Assembly (NCBI GenBank): GCA_011503125.2
Contig: WWBZ02000001.1
Span: 2,728,001 to 2,792,000 of the forward strand
DNA: 64,000 nt
Source: Botryosphaeria dothidea
Lineage: Eukaryota; Ascomycota; Dothideomycetes; Botryosphaeriales; Botryosphaeriaceae
Direction: 5' to 3'
Shown: piece after piece, positions 13,444 through 23,749 of the stretch
How the letters are laid out: every line of letters begins with the position of its first letter
How positions within the stretch are numbered: position 1 is the first letter of the stretch
The notes under the pieces: model-generated
What the model saw: the letters and a program-made list of their open reading frames with translations, nothing else
What the model was told of the DNA's origin: nothing
The model's database searches: none
Position numbers and translations under genes: made by a program

Positions 13444-15244
13444 TGTTACGGAGGGACGTTAGGACAGCCTAGCGGAAGCGGGCAGAAAGGCGAGGTGTGC
13501 GCGGAGTGTTAGGAGGTTGCAGACCGAGGCTGGGTAGCGAAGGCGCAAAGGGGGTAGAAAAGTGCGAGCGTGAGGGAGGGTGTCAGGGTGGTGGAGCAGC
13601 TTGTGGATGTTCGGTGGCCTCCTCGCTCCATGCGACGCCTGTCAGTATCTGCACGTGACGAGAGCGTCCCTCACCGAAAATGGTGGCCGCGCACCCGCCG
13701 CCCGCCGCCGCTGATAGAGGAGTCCGTGCACCGAGGGCGGGACCAGCTGGTGCTTGCGGGCGTATTCGCTCATCGGCAGGGAATCGAATGATGAAAGCTC
13801 CGTACCAGTTCACTCGGGCAGCTACAGTGAAGTTTTAAGTGCTGCCTTGCATCCAAACAAATGCTCCGTTTACTTCCAGAGAGTCTCTTGAGATCCAGCC
13901 TCGCTGGGAGAGGCATCAGCGCTCTACTCCCAAACCATGCGCCGGCTTGACGTTGTGAGCTTTGACATGTTAACGTTACTCTTGACAAACTTTGCAATCA
14001 GCAAGCTAGATATCTGCCTGGTTGGAGAAGGTTTCACGCCCGCGAAGGTGACCACTGCCGAAGGGTCCGTGCTGTTCCCCGCTGAGCGCGCATAAGTTTC
14101 CGCCCCGCATGCGTCCCTCCGCCGGAGCATGATCTTCACCAGGTCACTACAGATCCCACGTCTTCGAGTCCAGTCTCAAGGTCCATAAAGCCCTTGTAGC
14201 CTCCGTCTCAGATCACCGATGGCCCACATTTCATGTGCCCAGCAAATGCTCCACAACCATCAACATTAACTGATAGGCCACGATCTGCAGCTTCTACCCA
14301 AGATATTGGGATTTACTCCCTTTTCAGTTGATACACATGGTTGCACTGATTCTGCTCCAGCTAAGCCACCCGCTTCTCACACCTCTTGCCGTAGCCAACT
14401 CGTCAAAAGCCCATTCAAGTTCCGAAGCTCATTGCTAACGCTCTCTTGAATTACAAATAACTTATTGTCACCAATCTGCGCTCGAGCTAAATCCACTCAA
14501 GCGATTTTATGATGTCAGGCCTGACAGAAGCTTCCACTCAAAAACGAGCGCGCAAGCCCACTTCACCACCAACCAATGCCCAATTGGCCCATACGACATG
14601 GATAAATCTTCCTTCCAAGGGAGGCCAGAAAGATGCTACGCAGTCCAACGAGACACATATTTACTCACAAGCACAAGCTTCCAAGCAATCGTCAGACTCC
14701 TCCAAACAGTCAAATTCCCATCCAAACCAAACTAACCAGAGCAAAGAAGCTGATCTACCTGCCAGGGGACGAGACAATAAACTCGATCCGCAGCCCAAAA
14801 GGCGGCCGGCAGCCAAGTATTCGTGCCTAGTAGAGAAGAAGCATAGAAAAGGATGGATAATTGGAAGAGGGAATCCCTACCAGAATAGGGTGTGAGGAAG
14901 CTCATCACGGCGAAACTCAAGATTCAAAGGAAGAGCAATGAAACTAATTCACAATCAAAGCCTATGTTCAAAGTATTAGCAGTATATGAGACCGCTTCTA
15001 AAATCAATGCAACCAGCAAGAACAGATCTACATCTAAACATTCGTCTGAGTATAGATATTCACAAATGTTGGTACACTCACGTACAATTAGTAACAAAAG
15101 GGATTCAAGCTGTGAAAAGTGATTATGAATATGAAAGTATGCCCGGTCCGAAAGAATTACCTCGAAAACGCCTCGGTATGCCTGCTTGGTATACAACCTG
15201 ACAAGTCCTTCATGATACCCTAAAATGCCATGTCGTCAATCATA
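13444..15244. other. Intergenic, 1.8 kb
   Basis: Promoter of the RAB11 gene (GC-rich near 13450-13800), then AT-richer DNA and the 3' flank of the Rab2/Rab4-type gene. The frame at 14509-14895 (128 codons, Gln/Ser/Lys-rich) has no domain and probably is not a gene. Confidence 0.45.
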
Positions 15245-16185
15245 TTAACAGCACCCACCACGACTCTGACCTCTGCTTGCCGCAGCAACATCGTTCATCC
15301 CTAGATTCACGGTCCGCGCGGTGTTACCCCCTCCCGCGTTAGGTCCCTTGACTCCTGATCTCCTGTCGTTCAAGTCATATTTCCCGGCCTCAATGTTTTG
15401 GTATATGCGCTCTGCAACTTCCAAGAAGGCACGTTCGACATTTTCACCGGACTTTGCCGATGTTTCGACGTATTGCATGACCTTGTTCTGGCGACACCAT
15501 TCCTCAGCTTCCTCGCGAGTAACTTGGCGCTTGTTGTCCGCACTCGCATGGGGATGTTCGGAGTCGTTCGAAGAAGCTACCATTGAAGAGGGGGCCAAAT
15601 CGGCCTTGTTGCCAACTAATATGACGACGATGCCCTCTTCGGCAATCTGGCGCAGGTCGTGGAGCCATTCCGTCACGCTGTTGAAAGTAGCGCGTCGGGA
15701 TATGTCGAAGACCAGTAGAGCACCACTGGCGCCGCGAAAATAGCTCCGCGTGATGCTCTTATAAGTTTCTTGACCTGCTGTGTCCCAGATGGAAAGCTTC
15801 ATGTGTTTCTGGTCCTGCGCGGTATCCTTCGCTGCTCCGTCGGCATTCGGGTCGTTGATTCCGAGCTCGAGAGAGGCAGGAGGACCGACGGGCACAATGC
15901 GCGAGCCAAACTCGACACCGATTGTCACGTCGTGGTGGGGAGAGAAGCGGCCTTCGCACAGCCGGACTGTTAGCTGGACGAAGCAACGGGGTTCAAATCA
16001 GCTGGCGTTTCTCGTAGAATGCGTGGCATAGGGAAAGAGGCATCGTACACTAGATTTACCGCATCCGGAATCGCCCAGAGACACTATTTTCGCGATGTAG
16101 TTCCTTTGAGGAGAAGTGAGCCGGTTTGCCCCCATGCGGCTCAACAATATTCGAGAGCTTACCATGGTTGCGACGGATGCGCCAT
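15245..16185 (-). CDS. Rab2/Rab4-type GTPase (Ypt4-like)
   Basis: Three exons (16185-16163, 16103-16049, 15973-15245) with introns of 59 and 75 nt give 268 residues. The N-terminus reads MAHPSQPWNYIAK. Then come GDSGCGKSS (P-loop), TIGVEFGSR (switch I), WDTAGQETYK, SYFRGASGALLVFDISRR, GNKADL, ETSAKSG and a C-terminal GGCC for prenylation. Two inserts make it longer than animal Rab4: about 20 residues between switch I and the WDTAG box, and a Ser/His-rich loop after GNKADL. Both are typical of fungal Ypt4-like proteins as I remember them. The expected role is endosomal sorting or recycling. The first exon is only 23 nt, so a frame-only search would miss the true start. Confidence 0.9.
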
Positions 16186-17007
16186 TTGGGGCGGTTGCTC
16201 CCACGGCCTGGTTGGAGCTTGGTTATGCGGCCGAAAGGCGCTCAAGAGGCGGGTGTAGCGCGCAACGAGGCCGTCTTGCGATGCAGTCGGGTGGAGCGCG
16301 GCGGATGACTCTGGGCTCAGTCGACTGACTGTTTCGCGGGCCGGATGTGGCTGAGAAACGGAGATGACGCAGACAAAGCGGAGCTGGCGCGGCGGCGCGG
16401 CAAACAGGCAGCAAGAGGGCGGGTTAAATGCAGCAGTCCTTTGATGAGCGTGAGGAGGCTGGTATAGCTACAGGGCGGTGGTTCTGTCTGGATCTGCGAC
16501 AGCCAGCAGCGAATGACGTTTTCGGCGAGGGTCAGGGTTGTGCTGCAGCTCCACTCACCACCGGCGACCGCACCGTACCGCACGGCCAGGCTTGTCGAAG
16601 GCCGCCTACCGCCTACCGCCCTACTGCCTACGCCCAGGCACCCGCTGCAGCTCCCGTCCATGCCTCGTTCCGGCCCCGACGCCGCGAGCCTCACTTCTCA
16701 CCTACGACCCTGCTGCTCCCTCTTCCTATCCTCCTCTCCAAGCCCGCCGCTTTCCTACCCGCCGCAAGTCCGCGTCTCGAAGTTCTCCCGACGTCACCGC
16801 CCGAGGCAGCTGATCGCCGGGCGAAGCGGAGCTGGACCTCAGTGCCTCACTGCTGCTAGAGGTACAACCCGAACTCACCGACTCACCGGCCGGCTACTCC
16901 TTCGCCCATACTTCACTCCAGCGCTCCCACGCGCTCGCTGCCGACCTTGCATTCATCGCGGCCAGCTGCACCGCGCCACACAAGCAGCTGCCCGTGCATA
17001 AGGCATC
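16186..17007. promoter_or_regulatory. Divergent promoter region between Rab4-type and CTL genes
   Basis: The two start codons face away from each other 822 bp apart. The DNA is GC-rich with pyrimidine-rich tracts on the plus strand (about 16680-16760 and 16880-16960), as is common upstream of fungal starts. No specific factor site is claimed. Confidence 0.4.
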
Positions 17008-19405
17008 ATGTTCTCTGAATGTAGGTCACCGCAGCCCTTATCGTCCGCCGCCCCGGGCAGATGATCGCAGCTGTCTCACCTGCCCACAACCGCACTCGCG
17101 TGACTGACATGTGCCCGTCGCCGCAAAACCAGATGCCTCGCGCTTCCTCGCGCAGTCGCAGTCGCGTCTGCTTGGTGGGCAAGAGAACGCTGAACAACCC
17201 TCGCAATATCCATCCCGCCCGAGTCGACACCGCGGGCCCAACCAAGCCAGCTCCCGATACCAACCTTCACGATCATACTTGCAGCGTCCCAACATGCCGA
17301 ACCCATACGGGCCGAGCGCCTCCCAAGTCTCGCGCTTCCCCTTCGCTTCGCGGACCTCCGGACCCGCCCCGCTCTTCTATTCCGCCACCGACGACTTCCG
17401 GGAAGAGGATGATGGCGAGGAGCATGAGCGTGAGGTTGCTGATTTTTACGCCCTGCAAAAATCACGCCGTCAGTTTGGTGGGAGCCATCTGACCGACTCC
17501 TCCGATATGGATGACCAGGAGCATGCGTCTAAGTCGGAAAACAGCCAGGGCGGCGAACATGACGACGACGAGGCTCCGTTCGCGCGAGGTATCAGAAGCT
17601 CGTGGAGGGGGAGCAGAATGACAGTCAGAGGTCGGGAGCCCACCGTGCAGCCCATCCAGGAAGCCGAAGACAGGGAAAGGAGTGTTGGGGCTTCTGAGTC
17701 CAGTGCGCCGAGCAGTAAAGGGAAGGGCAAACTGGTCGATGTCGAGCTTGCCTCGACAGCGAGAGGGGACAGCGGGGACGAGTTTCATGATGACTACTCG
17801 GATGATGACCAAGATGCTCCACCGGCGTATCAACACCTCCCTAGAGCTCAGGGCATCAACCCTCCCCGTAATCCTTTACGCAACACCTTGCCAATCCCCT
17901 TGGAAACCGACGAGGAGGCACTTTTGCAACAGCCACGACCAGTCAGCCCCGATCGGGAGGCCGTGGTGACGTTTGCGCCTCAAGAGCAGGAGGAGAGGTA
18001 TGACAGCTTCTGGTCGTACTTATACCTCATCAGTGCAGCTGCATTCTTCGGAACAGCGTTCCTAGTATGGGTCCACACAACCGCTCCCAGTAAGAAGCTC
18101 CCGCTTGGAGACACCATCTATTCGACACTGCATTCGTCATTTCACCTGCTGTCGATATATACGCTCGTATCCATGATCGTTGCGGGTCTTTGGCTAGCTT
18201 GCCTGTCTTACTTTGCAAGGCCTCTCGTGCAGCTGATCACTTTGGGCGTCCCTATAATACTCGGATCTTTCTTCCTATACCCCTTCATTTCAAGCTATAA
18301 GGGCGAGCAGACGACCTTTCAGGATAAGGCTATGCGTTGGACATCTCTTATTCCGGGTATCTGTGCCGTTCTCTGGATCCACATGGTGTACCAGGGGCGA
18401 CGTTCGATCGACAAGGCCACTCGAATCCTCGTACTTGCCAGCAAGGTTCTTGGAGAATGTGGAGCATTAGTCCTTGTGGGCCTAGCTGTGCTCACCAGCA
18501 CCGTGTTATGGACGTGGATATGGATTGGTCTTTTCACACGTCTCTTCCTCGAGGGTCATGTGAAGAGGCGCGATGCGAAAATCACCATATGGGCTATCGA
18601 GTTCAGCACCTGGTGGCTTGGCGCCTTCTACATCTTGTTCTACCTCTGGACCATGTCAATTATTGCTGGAATTCAACGCTCGTTGTCCTCAGCCACCGTA
18701 AGCCAGTGGTATTTCCACCGCCATTCGACGCCTAAGCCAACGAGCCGCCAAGTTGCCCAAGCATCGTTTTGGCATGCTGTCGGACCTATGTTTGGTTCCA
18801 TCTGCCTTTCAACATTCCTCACAGTCGCGCTTCGGCTGCCCCTCATGGTGTTACCGCGCCGCTTCGCTGCTTTCGTCAGCCTCTGCGTATACCAGTTCAT
18901 CCCTACCTCAGCGGTCATGCTCACGAACCCGCTCGCGCTGACGTATGCTTCTATCCATTCTATGGAACTCCGCCGCGCCGCCCATGGGCTTCGCCAACTT
19001 TCCTTCGTCTCGCATTCACGGCCCACAACAACGTTGACGCCGCGTTCCTTTTCTTCACCTTCTGGCCATGAACTCGTACCATACCGTCTGGCGAAACTGT
19101 TGCTGCATGCAACACGTTTCGTCATGTCCTTGGCACTTGGTTTTGGCGGGTGGGTTGCCACGGCACGTACTCTCCAACTCGCCGGCGCAGGCCATAAGGG
19201 CAGCCTGTACGCGTACGTCGTTGGCATGATCGCGGCGGCTATCGGTTGGAGCATCCTCGGAGCTTTCGAAGGTGTGCTGGGCTTCATACTGGATGCATTG
19301 ATCGTATGCTGGGGCAGTGAGGTGGGCTCGCAAGGCACTGGACAAAGCAGGTACTGCCCAGACGCTGGTCAACTCTTCGGTGAAGAGTCCAGGAGGTACT
19401 CGTAA
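17008..19405 (+). CDS. pns1: CTL/PNS1 choline-transporter-like membrane protein
   Basis: Two exons (17008-17020, 17133-19405) with a 112-nt intron give 761 residues. The 13-nt first exon is chosen because it restores the N-terminus MFSEYASRFLAQSQSRL, which I recall from related fungal proteins; the in-frame extension at 17111 lies inside the intron. Residues 1-290 are charged, Ser/Arg/Asp-rich and probably cytosolic. From about residue 296 there are roughly ten membrane spans with the CTL (solute carrier 44) pattern: a conserved first span, then TRLFLEGH, VSQWYFHRH, GSICLSTFL and CYQFIPTSAVML-like segments. The family is named for choline transport, but substrates of fungal members, including yeast Pns1, are not firmly known. 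The likely location is the plasma membrane. Confidence 0.85.
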
Positions 19406-20526
19406 TCGAAGGATTCGCCTTCATCATCGCATCGGCGACTTAGTGTTTGTTGCGGCATCAGCGATATGACGACTCTTTTTCTCGGACATGGTTCATCTTC
19501 ATTTTAGCTCTTGGCCCCTTTGGATATTTTGACATAGATTGCAGAAGAGAACGCGGAGTTCTTGTGTCCACATCTTTCTTCCCCCTTCGAGCGCTCATTA
19601 TCTCTTTTTCTGGCTTTACCTTGAGGCGTTCCATGGAGACGGAATCGAGCTTTTGACGGGATCATTTTATTCTTACGGTATTTACGAGTTGGATGGAGGC
19701 GCTACTGACATCATCACCACCACCTCGGTGTATGATGATTTCACATTTTTGGGTTACGGGAGAAATTCTCTCATTGGGCTCTTTTGGAAATGGATTGACA
19801 CGTCGTCTCATGATGATGACTTAACTCTGTCCATGGGATCAGGAAACGGGAAGGGAGTTCTCTTGTTTTTTTCGGTGTTTCTTGACTATCATTAGTTCAA
19901 ACTCAGCCGCGGGTATACCCCCCACCTGTCCAGCGTTCTGCAGACCGTCGGAAGTTCCAGTTTTCTCTCTTGGGAAGGGGAAAGATGGAGTGATGGTGTG
20001 GGGTCTGGTGCGTATGGCGTAGCGTTTCTTGCTTCATCCTATTCATCAGCGAAGGGCACACTTGGAGAACTGCATGGGGCCGAGCAGGGGGGCTGTTCGA
20101 TAGACTTGACTCTTGAGTCAGTCTGCTCCTTCTTTCTCCCTTACCGTTGTAGATGAAATTGTCACCTTCTTCATATTGAGTAAGAAGATTATGTATATGT
20201 CAAGTCGAAGTATTGTTGCGTCCTAGCTCTAGGCATGGCGACCTGGTCATTCGGACGCTCGAGAGCAAAAGCTTTGGAACACACTCCGAAAACATTGAAA
20301 CATCATTCTCTTCCCGTAGGGAGCTGAAGCGTGCGTCCGGATGCAAGTGTGATTGGATTTTTTAAACACTGAGATCCGGATGAATGCTTCCCCTCCCCAT
20401 GATAGAGTCACATTATGGTCCTTTGGCATGAGCCTCACGCTCTGCGGCGGCCGACAAGGTCGTTTTCGTTCTTCGAAAAAGACTATAGGGCAACTACCAG
20501 ACTGGTACCTCTTTCCTTTCTCCTCC
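19406..20526. other. Convergent intergenic, 1.1 kb
   Basis: 3' flanks of the CTL gene and of the aminopeptidase, T-rich in the first half. The 118-codon frame at 19539-19895 has no domain and sits where a 3' UTR is expected. Confidence 0.5.
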
Positions 20527-22319
20527 CTACCCGAAAATCTTGCCCGTCTTCTTGGCGATGAACGCATTCCTCTTGCTCCTCGTCACGCGCGGCGCCTCCC
20601 TGCCCTCGAGCACCGGCTTCCTCCAGGTAACTCCCCTCTTGGCGACGGCGGCCTCCTGGTTCAGGCTGTCGAAGCTAGTGGCGTACGTAGCGACGGCGTG
20701 GGCGATAGCCTGCGTGTTGAGGACGAAGGCCGTGAAGTCCAAGTTGTCGAGCGTGTCGCCGGCGGCGTGGTAGTTGACGTCGTACGCGACGCCCGCCTCG
20801 CCGCCGAACGCCTCGGCCTCCTCCTCCGTCTTGATGCCCTCGGCGCCCGTGAAGACGCCGCCGGACGCCACGCCCGCGTCCAGGAAGGGCCCGTAGTCGG
20901 AGCGCCCGTCGAAGGCGGTGGCGGTGTAGTTGACGCCGCGCGAGGTGTAGTAGTCCTGGAAGAGGGCTTCGGCCTCGGCGGAGCCGGCGGGGCCGGAGAT
21001 GTTGAACGAGGAGCCGTCGCCGTCGTAGATGGCGTAGATGTAGTTCGGGCTGGCAATCATGTCGAAGTCGAGCATCAGGCGCAGCTTGGCGAGTTCGGCG
21101 GAGGGCAGGTTCTCGACGTAGTAGGTCGAGCCGAGCAGACCTTCCTCTTCACCTGACCACCACGCGAAGCGGACCGAGTTGGTGGTGGTGTAGTTGGAGA
21201 GTTGGATGGCGACTTCGAGGATACCGGTGCTGCCAGAGCCGTCGTCATTGATGCCGGGTCCGGCAGCGACGGAGTCTGAGTGGCCGGAGAGGATGAGGGT
21301 GTTGTTTTGGTCACCGCCGAGGGTCTGGGCGAGCACGTTGTAGGTCAGAGACTCGACGATCGTCGTGTTCGTGAAGAGGTCTGCCGTGGGTGTCTCGCCG
21401 GCCTCGGCTTCGTCAACTAGTTCGAGGCCTTGGGCCTGGCTAATACCGACCGTGGGCACGTAGGGGCCTTCCTCCCTCGGCGTCCCGAGCGTGCCACCGG
21501 TAATGTCACCCTCGATATTGTTGTAAATGATGGCACCAACTGCTCCAGCAAGCCCAGCATATACGCTTTTCAAACCGAATTCACAGCTCTTTGATCCTGT
21601 ATTAGTTTTGTTCGCCTATTTGATGTCAAAACTGGGGTTACTTACGCCACGAGAAATGAGGGCGATGTTGCCTTCAACCTCTGCTGGGAAGTCCGACTAA
21701 GTTGCTTGTCAGCTGGTTCGGTCCGAAGTTTTCAAGCAAAGACCTTACCTGATCACATCCCAGGTTAGCGACGGGCACGATCGGCGCAGAAACATCTCCG
21801 CTGGCCGAGTAGTCGAAGAGAATGGCATTGGTGATGTTCTCGCCGTCAATTGCGAGGGAGAAGTCGCCGCTTTGCTGGACGTAAGACGTCCAGGGTTGCA
21901 GGGTCACATCGTAGTAGTCCAACGCCGTCAACGTATTATAAATGTAGGTCACAGTGTCCTGAAAATGCGCGTTAGCATCCTTTGTCTTTGGAAACGAAGG
22001 AGGGAGATTGACTAACATTGTGGCCTTGGCCGCCCATGACACGATTACGCTCCGGGTAGGCATAGGCGAAGCTCTGGAGTTGAGCCTCATGTTCATAAAG
22101 CGCGTCACCAGAGATAGCGGCTTGGAGCTCCTCCTGAAAATTCAAACGTTAGCAATTGGAGGCTAATGTACGATGGGTGACTGCACGCACCGAGGTCACG
22201 GGAGGACGCCATGCCGCGCGCGGCTTGGGCGATGGCTTCCAGGTATAGGCATTAGGAGCCGCGGCCACAAGGTGCGCAAGAGCGCCAATGGCGGCGGCAG
22301 ACTGGAAAGCGGACCGCAT
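20527..22319 (-). CDS. Secreted M28 aminopeptidase with PA domain
   Basis: Five exons (22319-22191, 22133-22017, 21958-21749, 21696-21646, 21588-20527) give 522 residues. A signal peptide covers about 1-20. A protease-associated domain around residues 120-230 contains ILFDYSASGD, LISRGSCEFGLKS and AIIYNN. The M28 zinc peptidase follows. Its metal and catalytic residues lie in SGHSDSV (His), GINDDGSG (Asp), WWSGEEEGLLGS (Glu), DFDMIASPN (Asp) and VNYHAAGDT (His). Such enzymes release N-terminal residues from peptides outside the cell or in the vacuole. Intron 4 has two candidate acceptors 8 nt apart; only the downstream one keeps the frame. The C-terminus carries an extra basic tail of about 45 residues, rich in Arg and Lys. 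Aminopeptidase Y or Lap2 are the closest named types. Confidence 0.9.
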
Positions 22320-23749
22320 TTTCAACGAGACTGGAGACGTAGAATCAAACGAAAGATCCTCCTGCGCCTGGGACAGCTGGATCGAAGTATGCGGATGTGC
22401 CGTAGTTTTTATACGTAAAAACACGCGCGCGGCGGACCGTGTTTCCCCTGGCTAAAACATATCGAGGAAATGAGGCTAGAACGTATGAAGAACACGATCA
22501 AAGCTGCATTGAATAGATTGCCAACTACCTGGGTCTCGGGTGGTGGGGCGGCGATAGGCAGCGGCAGCATTGCTCCTGTCAGTCATTTTTGGCGGAAGGA
22601 ACGGGTGAGGATTTTCCACGAAGCGGCGGCTTAGCCGCATGAGGGAGGAGAGAAGGTATGCAGGACGGAGGGAGCCAACTGGGGGAGAGGAAAGGACAAG
22701 TGCCAAGAAAACGCGGCATCGTTGCGTGATGCAGCGGACATATTGATAGAGGAACAAGAAAGCCAAGAAGGCCAAGACGTGAGGACGGAAGACAGCTTGG
22801 CAGTGGAACGGGGCTTATCTGGCACCTGCCGTTTTGATAGCGGTGTGCGAGAGGTGGCGAACAAGGCAGAGAGCAGAGAGAGAGAAAAACGGAGGAGCTG
22901 CAGGAGCGGAGAGAGAGAGAGGCTGGTGATGGCAATTGCAAGGCTATTCATGGAACATGTGTGCGAAGTGTCGAAGATTGGCGCTTCAACGATTGCTGCA
23001 TCGGCAAGTTGACAAAGTGGGAGGAATGGGTGCGTGGGGAATAGGCGCAGGGGCCGCGGGAGATACGGCATGGCAGGCTGGCAGGCCGGACGCACGCAAG
23101 ATCGCTGGCCTGACACAGGGCTATGGGCGAAGAGCAATTATAGCGAGATCTGGCGTCAAGTGGACGCGTCGATTGACAGACGGCAATGGGGCACGCGACA
23201 GGGGGAGGTGCAGGGGATAGACGCAGGACGCGGGGTCAAGTCGCGGCGAAGCTTGAGGGCCGCTCCAGCCTCTTTGCTCTCTTGGACAAACGCTTGACTC
23301 GACCGCGCCCAGCTCAACGAGCTTTTCGCCCAAAATAGTCCGCGCGCGCTTTGCTACCTGCGGCGGTCCACCATGTTCTTTGCACTCTTCATTCACCGCT
23401 GTTCGGAAAGGCGCATGCACAGGCGGACAGGGCGGTTGGCCCAAGACGAGGACCGCAAGGCACGTAGCGGTGCTGCAGCCGGCTGAACGCGATATCCCCG
23501 GCACGATGCTAGACGGATGAGGTCTGATGAAGAATGCTATGACCAGTCGAAGCATTCGTCCGTATAGCTTTGCAACTGGAAACGGAGTACACTTGCATCC
23601 GGACGATTGCTTCCACTCCCCACGAAGTTATATGTCTATAGGCACTGCCACTAGTCTTCGGCTGACGTGTTCCCTCGTAAATAAATTGGCATTCAAGAAG
23701 AATGTTATCGTTTAGTCTCGACCTACCAATCTACTCATTATCTATCAAG
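22320..23749. other. Intergenic, 1.4 kb
   Basis: Aminopeptidase promoter, a purine-rich segment around 22720-22925 (GA-rich on plus), then the 3' flank of the DUF726 gene. No convincing gene. Confidence 0.45.
22406..22413 (-). promoter_or_regulatory. TATA box of the aminopeptidase gene
   Basis: The minus strand reads TATAAAAA 87 bp upstream of the aminopeptidase ATG, which fits a strongly regulated secreted-enzyme promoter. Spacing and sequence are the only support. Confidence 0.5.

Noticed and set aside
14509..14895. 128-codon frame rich in Gln, Ser and Lys
   Set aside because: No domain or signal peptide, and it sits between the Rab genes where 3' flank is expected.
19539..19895. 118-codon frame downstream of the CTL gene
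   Set aside because: T-rich 3' UTR composition with no recognisable motif.
20353..21156. 267-codon frame antisense to the aminopeptidase
   Set aside because: Val/Gly/Ala/Glu-rich mirror of a GC-rich coding strand; the opposite strand has the full catalytic motif set.
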